DNA from: Nemertoderma westbladi
Taxonomy: Eukaryota; Xenacoelomorpha; Nemertodermatida; Nemertodermatidae
Direction: 5' to 3'
Length of the DNA stretch: 64,000 nt
Assembly: GCA_032718475.1 (NCBI GenBank)
Contig: JAUCBJ010002094.1
Coordinates: 1-64,000 of the forward strand
Every line of letters starts with the position of its first letter. The stretch's first letter is position 1. The notes under the pieces are model-generated. The model was not told the origin of the DNA and made no database searches. It worked only from the letters and a program-made list of their open reading frames with translations. Of this stretch, positions 1 to 12,996 are shown in pieces. The translations under genes and the position numbers were made by a program.

Positions 1-3000
1 ATTATAGTTTCATCGTATTGCCAAAGTGACTGGAGCTGAAGTTAACTCATAATACAATAATTCACCTCAAATATCTCAGCTATTTCATGAACATAATGAA
101 GTATTAAAGCCATGTCAAAATCCTTGGTATTTTTCTGCAATAATTTATCAAAATATCCTCTGATTTTTTTCAAAAACCATATCGATTTTCATATTTATAA
201 CTTCTATCCCACTCCACGAGATAGAGAATCTTAAATGAACGTCAAAAGAACAGGTAACACTTACATTTATAGAAGTAATCAGCTGTTATTTGCTACGTCT
301 TTCCGCTGGAGATGGATGAATTTTGATTGTGTCAGAACACCCCCTATCTGTGGCTTTCTGAGTGGAGAGATAAGTAGCCTATCTCCCTATTAATATTGTT
401 GTGTTCTAGAATATTTTTTATAGTTTCATCGTATTGCCAAAGTGACTGGAGCTGAAGTTAACTCATAATACAATAATTCACCTCAAATATCTCAGCTATT
501 TCATGAACATAATGAAGTATTAAAGCCATGTCAAAATCCTTGGTATTTTTCTGCAATAATTTATCAAAATATCCTCTGATTCTTTACTATAACCATATCG
601 ATTTTAATATTTATAACTTCTAACCCACTCCACGAGATAGAGAATCTTAAATGAAAGTCAAAAGAACAGGTAACACTTACATTTATAGCAGTAATCAGCT
701 GTTATATGCTACGTATTTCCGCTGGAGATGAATGAATTTTGATTGTGTCAGAACACCCCCCCCCTATCTATGGTTGTATGAGTGGAGAGATAAGTATCCT
801 ATCTCCATATTAATATTGTTGTGTTCTAGAATATTTATTATAGTTTCATCGTATTGCCAAAGTGACTGGAGCTGAAGTTAACTCATAATACAATAATTCA
901 CCTCAAATATCTCATCTATTTCATGAACATAATGAAGTATTAAAGCCATGTTAAAATCATTGGTGTTTTTCTGCAATAATTTATCAAAATATCCTCTGAT
1001 TTTTTTCAAAAACCATATCGATTTTCATATTTATAACTTCTATCCTACTCCACGAGATAGAGAATCTTAAATGAACGTCAAAAGAACAGGTAACACTTAC
1101 ATTTATAGAAGTAATCAGCAATTATTTGCTACGTCTTTCCGCTGGAGATGTATGAATTTTGAATGTGTCAGAACACCCCCTATCTGTGGTTGTATGAGTG
1201 GAGAGATAAGTAGCCTATCTCCCTATTAATATTGCTGTGTTCTAGAATATTTATTATTGTTTCATCGTATTGCTAAAGTGGCTGGAGCTAAAGTTATTAT
1301 GTAATGCAATAATTCACCTCAAATATCTCAGCTTTTTCATGAACATAATGAAGTATTAAAGCCATGTCAAAATCATTGGTGTTTTTCTGCAATAATTTAT
1401 CAAAATATCCTCTGATTTTTTTCAAAAACCATATCGATTTTCATATTTATAACTTCTATCCCACTCCACGAGATAGAGAATCTTAAATGAACGTCAAAAG
1501 AACAGGTAACACTTACATTTATAGAAGTAATCAGCTGTTATTTGCTACGTCTTTCCGCTGGAGATGGATGAATTTTGATTGTGTCAGAACACCCCCTATC
1601 TGTGGCTTTCTGAGTGGAGAGATAAGTAGCCTATCTCCCTATTAATATTGTTGTGTTCTAGAATATTTTTAATAGTTTCATCGTATTGCCAAAGTGACTG
1701 GAGCTGAAGTTAACTCATAATACAATAATTCACCTCAAATATCTCAGCTATTTCATGAACATAATGAAGTATTAAAACCATGTCAAAATCCTTGGTATTT
1801 TTCTGCAATAATTTATCAAAATATCCTCTGATTCTTTACTATAACCATATCGATTTTAATATTTATAACTTCTAACCCACTCCACGAGATAGAGAATCTT
1901 AAATGAAAGTCAAAAGAACAGGTAACACTTACATTTATAGCAGTAATCAGCTGTTATATGCTACGTCTTTCCGCTGGAGATGAATTAATTTTGATTGTGT
2001 CAGAACACCCCCTATCTGTGGCATTCTGAGTGGAGAGATAAGTAGCCTATCTCCCTATTAATATTGTTGTGTTCTAGAATATTTTTTATAGTTTCATCGT
2101 ATTATTGCCAAAGTGACTGGAGCTGAAGTTAACTCATAATACAATAATTCACCTCAAATATCTCAGCTATTTCATGAACATAATGAAGTATTAAAGCCAT
2201 GTTAAAATCATTGGTGTTTTTCTGCAATAATTTATCAAAATATCCTCTGATTTTTTTCAAAAACCATATCGATTTTCATATTTATAACTTCTATCCTACT
2301 CCACGAGATAGAGAATCTTAAATGAACGTCAAAAGAACAGGTAACACTTACATTTATAGAAGTAATCAGCTGTTATTTGCTACGTCTTTCCGCTGGAGAT
2401 GGATGAATTTTGATTGTGTCAGAACACCCCCTATCTGTGGCTTGTATGAGTGGAGAGATAAGTAGCCTATCTCCCTATTAATATTGTTGTGTTCTAGAAT
2501 ATTTTTTATAGTTTCATCGTATTGCCAAAGTGACTGGAGCTGAAGTTAACTCATAATACAATAATTCACCTCAAATATCTCAGCTATTTCATGAACATAA
2601 TGAAGTATTAAAGCCATGTCAAAATCATTGGTGTTTTTCTGCAATAATTTATCAAAATATCCTCTGATTTTTTTCAAAAACCATATCGATTTTCATATTT
2701 ATAACTTCTATCCCACTCCACGAGATAGAGAATCTTAAATGAACGTCAAAAGAACAGGTAACACTTACATTTATAGACAGTAATCAGCTGTTATATGCTA
2801 CGTATTTCCGCTGGAGATGAATGAATTTTGATTGTGTCAGAACACCCCCTATCTGTGGTTGTATGAGTGGAGAGATAAGTATCCTATCTCCCTATTAATA
2901 TTGTTGTGTTCTAGAATATTTTTTATAGTTTCATCGTATTGCCAAAGTGACTGGAGCTGAAGTTAACTCATAATACAATAATTCACCTCAAATATCTCAG

Positions 3001-6000
3001 CTATTTCATGAACATAATGAAGTATTAAAGCCATGTCAAAATCATTGGTGTTTTTCTGCAATAATTTATCAAAATATCCTCTGATTTTTTTCAAAAACCA
3101 TATCGATTTTCATATTTATAACTTCTATCCCACTCCACGAGATAGAGAATCTTAAATGAACGTCAAAAGAACAGGTAACACTTACATTTATAGAAGTAAT
3201 CAGCTATTATTTGCTACGTCTTTCCGCTGGAGATGTATGAATTTTGATTGTGTCAGAACACCCCCTATCTGTGGTTGTATGAGTGGAGAGATAAGTAGCC
3301 TATCTCCCTATTAATATTGCTGTGTTCTAGAATATTTATTATTGTTTCATCGTATTGCTAAAGTGGCTGGAGCTAAAGTTATTATGTAATGCAATAATTC
3401 ACCTCAAATATCTCAGCTTTTTCATGAACATAATGAAGTATTAAAGCCATGTCAAAATCATTGGTGTTTTTCTGCAATAATTTATCAAAATATCCTCTGA
3501 TTTTTTTCAAAAACCATATCGATTTTCATATTTATAACTTCTATCCCACTCCACGAGATAGAGAATCTTAAATGAACGTCAAAAGAACAGGTAACACTTA
3601 CATTTATAGAAGTAATCAGCTGTTATTTGCTACGTCTTTCCGCTGGAGATGGATGAATTTTGATTGTGTCAGAACACCCCCTATCTGTGGCTTTCTGAGT
3701 GGAGAGATAAGTAGCCTATCTCCCTATTAATATTGTTGTGTTCTAGAATATTTTTAATAGTTTCATCGTATTGCCAAAGTGACTGGAGCTGAAGTTAACT
3801 CATAATACAATAATTCACCTCAAATATCTCAGCTATTTCATGAACATAATGAAGTATTAAAGCCATGTCAAAATCATTGGTGTTTTTCTGCAATAATTTA
3901 TCAAAATATCCTCTGATTTTTTTCAAAAACCATATCGATTTTCATATTTATAACTTCTATCCCACTCCACGAGATAGAGAATCTTAAATGAACGTCAAAA
4001 GAACAGGTAACACTTACATTTATAGAAGTAATCAGCTGTTATTTGCTACGTCTTTCCGCTGGAGATGAATTAATTTTGATTGTGTCAGAACACCCCCTAC
4101 CTGTGGCATTCTGAGTGGAGAGATAAGTAGCCTATCTCCCTATTAATATTGTTGTGTTCTAGAATATTTTTTATAGTTTCATCGTATTATTGCCAAAGTG
4201 ACTGGAGCTGAAGTTAACTCATAATACAATAATTCACCTCAAATATCTCAGCTATTTCATGAACATAATGAAGTATTAAAGCCATGTCAAAATCATTGGT
4301 GTTTTTCTGCAATAATTTATCAAAATATCCTCTGATTTTTTTCAAAAACCATATCGATTTTCATATTTATAACTTCTATCCCACTCCACGAGATAGAGAA
4401 TCTTAAATGAACGTCAAAAGAACAGGTAACACTTACATTTATAGAAGTAATCAGCTGTTATTTGCTACGTCTTTCCGCTGGAGATGGATGAATTTTGATT
4501 GTGTCAGAACACCCCCTATCTGTGGCTTTCTGAGTGGAGAGATAAGTAGCCTATCTCCCTATTAATATTGTTGTGTTCTAGAATATTTTTAATAGTTTCA
4601 TCGTATTGCCGAAGTGACTGGAGCTGAAGTTAACTCATAATACAATAATTCACCTCAAATATCTCAGCTATTTCATGAACATAATGAAGTATTAAAGCCA
4701 TGTCAAAATCCTTGGTATTTTTCTGCAATAATTTATCAAAATATCCTCTGATTCTTTACTATAACCATATCGATTTTAATATTTATAACTTCTAACCCAC
4801 TCCACGAGATAGAGAATCTTAAATGAAAGTCAAAAGAACAGGTAACACTTACATTTATAGCAGTAATCAGCTGTTATATGCTACGTATTTCCGCTGGAGA
4901 TGAATTAATTTTGATTGTGTCAGAACACCCCCTACCTGTGGCATTCTGAGTGGAGAGATAAGTAGCCTATCTCCCTATTAATATTGTTGTGTTCTAGAAT
5001 ATTTTTTATAGTTTCATCGTATTATTGCCAAAGTGACTGGAGCTGAAGTTAACTCATAATACAATAATTCACCTCAAATATCTCAGCTATTTCATGAACA
5101 TAATGAAGTATTAAAGCCATGTTAAAATCATTGGTGTTTTTCTGCAATAATTTATCAAAATATCCTCTGATTTTTTTCAAAAACCATATCGATTTTCATA
5201 TTTATAACTTCTATCCTACTCCACGAGATAGAGAATCTTAAATGAACGTCAAAAGAACAGGTAACACTTACATTTATAGAAGTAATCAGCAATTATTTGC
5301 TACGTCTTTCCGCTGGAGATGTATGAATTTTGAATGTGTCATAACACCCCCTATCTGTGGTTGTATGAGTGGAGAGATAAGTAGCCTATCTCCCTATTAA
5401 TATTGCTGTGTTCTAGAATATTTATTATTGTTTCATCGTATTGCTAAAGTGGCTGGAGCTAAAGTTATTATGTAATGCAATAATTCACCTCAAATATCTC
5501 AACTTTTTCATGAACATAATGAAGTATTAAAGCCATGTCAAAATCATTGGTGTTTTTCTGCAATAATTTATCAAAATATCCTCTGATTTTTTTCAAAAAC
5601 CATATCGATTTTCATATTTATAACTTCTATCCCACTCCACGAGATAGAGAATCTTAAATGAACGTCAAAAGAACAGGTAACACTTACATTTATAGAAGTA
5701 ATCAGCTGTTATTTGCTACGTCTTTCCGCTGGAGATGGATGAATTTTGATTGTGTCAGAACACCCCCTATCTGTGGCTTTCTGAGTGGAGAGATAAGTAG
5801 CCTATCTCCCTATTAATATTGTTGTGTTCTAGAATATTTTTAATAGTTTCATCGTATTGCCAAAGTGACTGGAGCTGAAGTTAACTCATAATACAATAAT
5901 TCACCTCAAATATCTCAGCTTTTTCATGAACATAATGAAGTATTAAAGCCATGTCAAAATCATTGGTGTTTTTCTGCAATAATTTATCAAAATATCCTCT

Positions 6001-9000
6001 GATTTTTTTCAAAAACCATATCGATTTTCATATTTATAACTTCTATCCCACTCCACGAGATAGAGAATCTTAAATGAACGTCAAAAGAACAGGTAACACT
6101 TACATTTATAGAAGTAATCAGCTGTTATTTGCTACGTCTTTCCGCTGGAGATGGATGAATTTTGATTGTGTCAGAACACCCCCTATCTGTGGCTTTCTGA
6201 GTGGAGAGATAAGTAGCCTATCTCCCTATTAATATTGTTGTGTTCTAGAATATTTTTAATAGTTTCATCGTATTGCCAAAGTGACTGGAGCTGAAGTTAA
6301 CTCATAATACAATAATTCACCTCAAATATCTCAGCTATTTCATGAACATAATGAAGTATTAAAACCATGTCAAAATCCTTGGTATTTTTCTGCAATAATT
6401 TATCAAAATATCCTCTGATTCTTTACTATAACCATATCGATTTTAATATTTATAACTTCTAACCCACTCCACGAGATAGAGAATCTTAAATGAAAGTCAA
6501 AAGAACAGGTAACACTTACATTTATAGCAGTAATCAGCTGTTATATGCTACGTATTTCCGCTGGAGATGAATTAATTTTGATTGTGTCAGAACACCCCCT
6601 ATCTGTGGTTGTATGAGTGGAGAGATAAGTAGCCTATCTCCCTATTAATATTGTTGTGTTCTAGAATATTTTTTATAGTTTCATCGTATTGCCAAAGTGA
6701 CTGGAGCTGAAGTTAACTCATAATACAATAATTCACCTCAAATATCTCAGCTATTTCATGAACATAATGAAGTATTAAAGCCATGTTAAAATCATTGGTG
6801 TTTTTCTGCAATAATTTATCAAAATATCCTCTGATTTTTTTCAAAAACCATATCGATTTTCATATTTATAACTTCTATCCTACTCCACGAGATAGAGAAT
6901 CTTAAATGAACGTCAAAAGAACAGGTAACACTTACATTTATAGAAGTAATCAGCAATTATTTGCTACGTCTTTCCGCTGGAGATGTATGAATTTTGAATG
7001 TGTCAGAACACCCCCTATCTGTGGTTGTATGAGTGGAGAGATAAGTAGCCTATCTCCCTATTAATATTGCTGTGTTCTAGAATATTTATTATTGTTTCAT
7101 CGTATTGCTAAAGTGGCTGGAGCTAAAGTTATTATGTAATGCAATAATTCACCTCAAATATCTCAGCTTTTTCATGAACATAATGAAGTATTAAAGCCAT
7201 GTCAAAATCATTGGTGTTTTTCTGCAATAATTTATCAAAATATCCTCTGATTTTTTTCAAAAACCATATCGATTTTCATATTTATAACTTCTATCCCACT
7301 CCACGAGATAGAGAATCTTAAATGAACGTCAAAAGAACAGGTAACACTTACATTTATAGAAGTAATCAGCTGTTATTTGCTACGTCTTTCCGCTGGAGAT
7401 GGATGAATTTTGATTGTGTCAGAACACCCCCTATCTGTGGCTTTCTGAGTGGAGAGATAAGTAGCCTATCTCCCTATTAATATTGTTGTGTTCTAGAATA
7501 TTTTTAATAGTTTCATCGTATTGCCGAAGTGACTGGAGCTGAAGTTAACTCATAATACAATAATTCACCTCAAATATCTCAGCTATTTCATGAACATAAT
7601 GAAGTATTAAAACCATGTCAAAATCCTTGGTATTTTTCTGCAATAATTTATCAAAATATCCTCTGATTTTTTTCAAAAACCATATCGATTTTCATATTTA
7701 TAACTTCTATCCCACTCCACGAGATAGAGAATCTTAAATGAACGTCAAAAGAACAGGTAACACTTACATTTATAGAAGTAATCAGCTGTTATTTGCTACG
7801 TCTTTCCGCTGGAGATGGATGAATTTTGATTGTGTCAGAACACCCCCTATCTGTGGCTTTCTGAGTGGAGAGATAAGTAGCCTATCTCCCTATTAATATT
7901 GTTGTGTTCTAGAATATTTTTAATAGTTTCATCGTATTGCCAAAGTGACTGGAGCTGAAGTTAACTCATAATACAATAATTCACCTCAAATATCTCAGCT
8001 TTTTCATGAACATAATGAAGTATTAAAGCCATGTCAAAATCATTGGTGTTTTTCTGCAATAATTTATCAAAATATCCTCTGATTTTTTTCAAAAACCATA
8101 TCGATTTTCATATTTATAACTTCTATCCCACTCCACGAGATAGAGAATCTTAAATGAACGTCAAAAGAACAGGTAACACTTACATTTATAGAAGTAATCA
8201 GCTGTTATTTGCTACGTCTTTCCGCTGGAGATGGATGAATTTTGATTGTGTCAGAACACCCCCTATCTGTGGCTTTCTGAGTGGAGAGATAAGTAGCCTA
8301 TCTCCCTATTAATATTGTTGTGTTCTAGAATATTTTTAATAGTTTCATCGTATTGCCAAAGTGACTGGAGCTGAAGTTAACTCATAATACAATAATTCAC
8401 CTCAAATATCTCAGCTATTTCATGAACATAATGAAGTATTAAAACCATGTCAAAATCCTTGGTATTTTTCTGCAATAATTTATCAAAATATCCTCTGATT
8501 CTTTACTATAACCATATCGATTTTAATATTTATAACTTCTAACCCACTCCACGAGATAGAGAATCTTAAATGAAAGTCAAAAGAACAGGTAACACTTACA
8601 TTTATAGACAGTAATCAGCTGTTATATGCTACGTATTTCCGCTGGAGATGAATGAATTTTGATTGTGTCAGAACACCCCCTATCTATGGTTGTATGAGTG
8701 GAGAGATAAGTAGCCTATCTCCCTATTAATATTGTTGTGTTCTAGAATATTTTTTATAGTTTCATCGTATTGCCAAAGTGACTGGAGCTGAAGTTAACTC
8801 ATAATACAATAATTCACCTCAAATATCTCAGCTATTTCATGAACATAATGAAGTATTAAAGCCATGTTAAAATCATTGGTGTTTTTCTGCAATAATTTAT
8901 CAAAATATCCTCTGATTTTTTTCAAAAACCATATCGATTTTCATATTTATAACTTCTATCCTACTCCACGAGATAGAGAATCTTAAATGAACGTCAAAAG

Positions 9001-12000
9001 AACAGGTAACACTTACATTTATAGAAGTAATCAGCAATTATTTGCTACGTCTTTCCGCTGGAGATGTATGAATTTTGAATGTGTCAGAACACCCCCTATC
9101 TGTGGTTGTATGAGTGGAGAGATAAGTAGCCTATCTCCCTATTAATATTGCTGTGTTCTAGAATATTTATTATTGTTTCATCGTATTGCTAAAGTGGCTG
9201 GAGCTAAAGTTATTATGTAATGCAATAATTCACCTCAAATATCTCAGCTTTTTCATGAACATAATGAAGTATTAAAGCCATGTCAAAATCATTGGTGTTT
9301 TTCTGCAATAATTTATCAAAATATCCTCTGATTTTTTTCAAAAACCATATCGATTTTCATATTTATAACTTCTATCCCACTCCACGAGATAGAGAATCTT
9401 AAATGAACGTCAAAAGAACAGGTAACACTTACATTTATAGAAGTAATCAGCTGTTATTTGCTACGTCTTTCCGCTGGAGATGGATGAATTTTGATTGTGT
9501 CAGAACACCCCCTATCTGTGGCTTTCTGAGTGGAGAGATAAGTAGCCTATCTCCCTATTAATATTGTTGTGTTCTAGAATATTTTTTATAGTTTCATCGT
9601 ATTGCCAAAGTGACTGGAGCTGAAGTTAACTCATAATACAATAATTCACCTCAAATATCTCAGCTATTTCATGAACATAATGAAGTATTAAAGCCATGTC
9701 AAAATCATTGGTGTTTTTCTGCAATAATTTATCAAAATATCCTCTGATTTTTTTCAAAAACCATATCGATTTTCATATTTATAACTTCTATCCCACTCCA
9801 CGAGATAGAGAATCTTAAATGAACGTCAAAAGAACAGGTAACACTTACATTTATAGAAGTAATCAGCTGTTATTTGCTACGTCTTTCCGCTGGAGATGAA
9901 TGAATTTTGATTGTGTCAGAACACCCCCTATCTGTGGCTTTATGAGTGGAGAGATAAGTATCCTATCTCCCTATTAATATTGTTGTGTTCTAGAATATTT
10001 TTTATAGTTTCATCGTATTGCCAAAGTGACTGGAGCTGAAGTTAACTCATAATACAATAATTCACCTCAAATATCTCAGCTATTTCATGAACATAATGAA
10101 GTATTAAAGCCATGTTAAAATCATTGGTGTTTTTCTGCAATAATTTATCAAAATATCCTCTGATTTTTTTCAAAAACCATATCGATTTTCATATTTATAA
10201 CTTCTATCCTACTCCACGAGATAGAGAATCTTAAATGAACGTCAAAAGAACAGGTAACACTTACATTTATAGAAGTAATCAGCAATTATTTGCTACGTCT
10301 TTCCGCTGGAGATGTATGAATTTTGAATGTGTCAGAACACCCCCTATCTGTGGTTGTACGAGTGGAGAGATAAGTAGCCTATCTCCCTATTAATATTGCT
10401 GTGTTCTAGAATATTTATTATTGTTTCATCGTATTGCTAAAGTGGCTGGAGCTAAAGTTATTATGTAATGCAATAATTCACCTCAAATATCTCAGCTTTT
10501 TCATGAACATAATGAAGTATTAAAGCCATGTCAAAATCATTGGTGTTTTTCTGCAATAATTTATCAAAATATCCTCTGATTTTTTTCAAAAACCATATCG
10601 ATTTTCATATTTATAACTTCTATCCCACTCCACGAGATAGAGAATCTTAAATGAACGTCAAAAGAACAGGTAACACTTACATTTATAGAAGTAATCAGCT
10701 GTTATTTGCTACGTCTTTCTGCTGGAGATGGATGAATTTTGATTGTGTCAGAACACCCCCTATCTGTGGCTTTCTGAGTGGAGAGATAAGTAGCCTATCT
10801 CCCTATTAATATTGTTGTGTTCTAGAATATTTTTTATAGTTTCATCGTATTATTGACAAAGTGACTGGAGCTGAAGTTAACTCATAATACAATAATTCAC
10901 CTCAAATATCTCAGCTATTTCATGAACATAATGAAGTATTAAAGCCATGTCAAAATCCTTGGTATTTTTCTGCAATAATTTATCAAAATATCCTCTGATT
11001 CTTTACTATAACCATATCGATTTTCATATTTATAACTTCTATCCTACTCCACGAGATAGAGAATCTTAAATGAACGTCAAAAGAACAGGTAACACTTACA
11101 TTTATAGAAGTAATCAGCAATTATTTGCTACGTCTTTCCGCTGGAGATGTATGAATTTTGAATGTGTCAGAACACCCCCTATCTGTGGTTGTATGAGTGG
11201 AGAGATAAGTAGCCTATCTCCCTATTAATATTGCTGTGTTCTAGAATATTTATTATTGTTTCATCGTATTGCTAAAGTGGCTGGAGCTAAAGTTATTATG
11301 TAATGCAATAATTCACCTCAAATATCTCAGCTTTTTCATGAACATAATGAAGTATTAAAGCCATGTCAAAATCATTGGTGTTTTTCTGCAATAATTTATC
11401 AAAATATCCTCTGATTTTTTTCAAAAACCATATCGATTTTCATATTTATAACTTCTATCCCACTCCACGAGATAGAGAATCTTAAATGAACGTCAAAAGA
11501 ACAGGTAACACTTACATTTATAGAAGTAATCAGCTGTTATTTGCTACGTCTTTCCGCTGGAGATGTATGAATTTTGAATGTGTCAGAACACCCCCTATCT
11601 GTGGTTGTATGAGTGGAGAGATAAGTAGCCTATCTCCCTATTAATATTGCTGTGTTCTAGAATATTTATTATTGTTTCATCGTATTGCTAAAGTGGCTGG
11701 AGCTAAAGTTATTATGTAATGCAATAATTCACCTCAAATATCTCAGCTTTTTCATGAACATAATGAAGTATTAAAGCCATGTCAAAATCATTGGTGTTTT
11801 TCTGCAATAATTTATCAAAATATCCTCTGATTTTTTTCAAAAACCATATCGATTTTCATATTTATAACTTCTATCCCACTCCACGAGATAGAGAATCTTA
11901 AATGAACGTCAAAAGAACAGGTAACACTTACATTTATAGAAGTAATCAGCTGTTATTTGCTACGTCTTTCTGCTGGAGATGGATGAATTTTGATTGTGTC

Positions 12001-12523
12001 AGAACACCCCCTATCTGTGGCTTTCTGAGTGGAGAGATAAGTAGCCTATCTCCCTATTAATATTGTTGTGTTCTAGAATATTTTTTATAGTTTCATCGTA
12101 TTATTGACAAAGTGACTGGAGCTGAAGTTAACTCATAATACAATAATTCACCTCAAATATCTCAGCTATTTCATGAACATAATGAAGTATTAAAGCCATG
12201 TCAAAATCCTTGGTATTTTTCTGCAATAATTTATCAAAATATCCTCTGATTTTTTTCAAAAACCATATCGATTTTCTATATTTATAACTTCTATCCCACT
12301 CCACGAGATAGAGAATCTTAAATGAACGTCAAAAGAACAGGTAACACTTACATTTATAGAAGTAATCAGCTGTTATTTGCTACGTATTTCCGCTGGAGAT
12401 GAATGAATTTTGATTGTGTCAGAACACCCCCTATCTATGGTTGTATGAGTGGAGAGATAAGTATCCTATCTCCATATTGTTGTGTTCTAGAATATTTTTT
12501 ATAGTTTCATCGTATTGCCAAAG
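1..12523 (+). repeat. Satellite array block 1 (~416-bp monomer, forward orientation)
   Basis: Head-to-tail tandem repeat, cut by the window start. Landmarks such as TTTCATCGTATTGCCAAAG recur about every 416 bp, giving about 30 monomers by division. Two main types are visible. Type A reads TTGCCAAAGTGACTGG then GTTAACTCATAATAC. Type B reads TTGCTAAAGTGGCTGG then GTTATTATGTAATGC. Type B monomers sit near 1269, 3354, 5440, 7104, 9184, 10432, 11268 and 11684, so spacings are 5, 5, 4, 5, 3, 2 and 1 monomers: a loose 5-mer higher-order repeat decaying toward the right edge. Essentially every copy carries GTGTCAGAAC, not the GTTGGAAC form common in the opposite-strand blocks. The array ends abruptly inside a monomer at 12523. 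Strand is defined by the small recurrent open frame (MNVKRTGN...). Confidence 0.97.
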
Positions 12524-12996
12524 AAGATAACTTCGATAACTAGGTCGAGAAGATAACTTTTAATAAGTGCAACAGCATTCGATTGGAATCCAATTTCTAT
12601 TAATTTATCTAGGAGAATGTCGTGCTGGAGGGAGTTGAAAGCTTTAGAGAGATCTAGTACTCCAATAGCAATATATTTTTTTTCGTTAAGTTCGCGTTTC
12701 CAAGACTCGGTTGCAAATAAAACGGCGTCTGCTGTAGAATACCCTTTTCTGAAACCAAATTGCTTACTTTGTAGTATTTTATTGTTGTGTAGATATTTTG
12801 TAATTTGGTGATATATGACTGTTTCAATTATTTTTTCGAATGTTGATGTGACAGAAATAGGTCTATAATTAGATGGTTCATCTCGAGACCCTTTTTTGAA
12901 TACCGGAGTAATAAAGGTTGATTTTCGCCGAGAAGGAAAAGTGCTTGACGTTAGGCATAAGTTTGTGATGTGAGTTAGTGGTATGGTAATATACGG
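12524..12996 (-). pseudogene. Reverse transcriptase fragment (fingers/palm) of the split jockey/CR1-like non-LTR element
   Basis: Translation of the minus strand gives a typical non-LTR RT segment: TPVFKKGSRDEPSNYRPIS (motifs 1-2), then QFGFRKGYSTADAV, then motif A as LDLSKAFNSLQHDILLDKL. The catalytic motif A aspartate is kept; the usual KAFD reads KAFN. The frame is open through this piece and lines up in phase with the upstream piece at 14992-15717 if the nested insertion is skipped. The reading frame is cut at 12524, before motif B and the catalytic YxDD, so the enzyme cannot be functional. The cut edge abuts satellite and carries short repeats of GATAACT. Family assignment is from motif style only; the exact clade (CR1, L2, jockey) is not settled. 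Confidence 0.85.
12986..12996. repeat. Left target-site duplication of nested RTE-like element
   Basis: GTAATATACGG, matched exactly at 14981-14991. It flanks 12997-14980 and lies within the RT region of the minus-strand host element. Confidence 0.85.
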
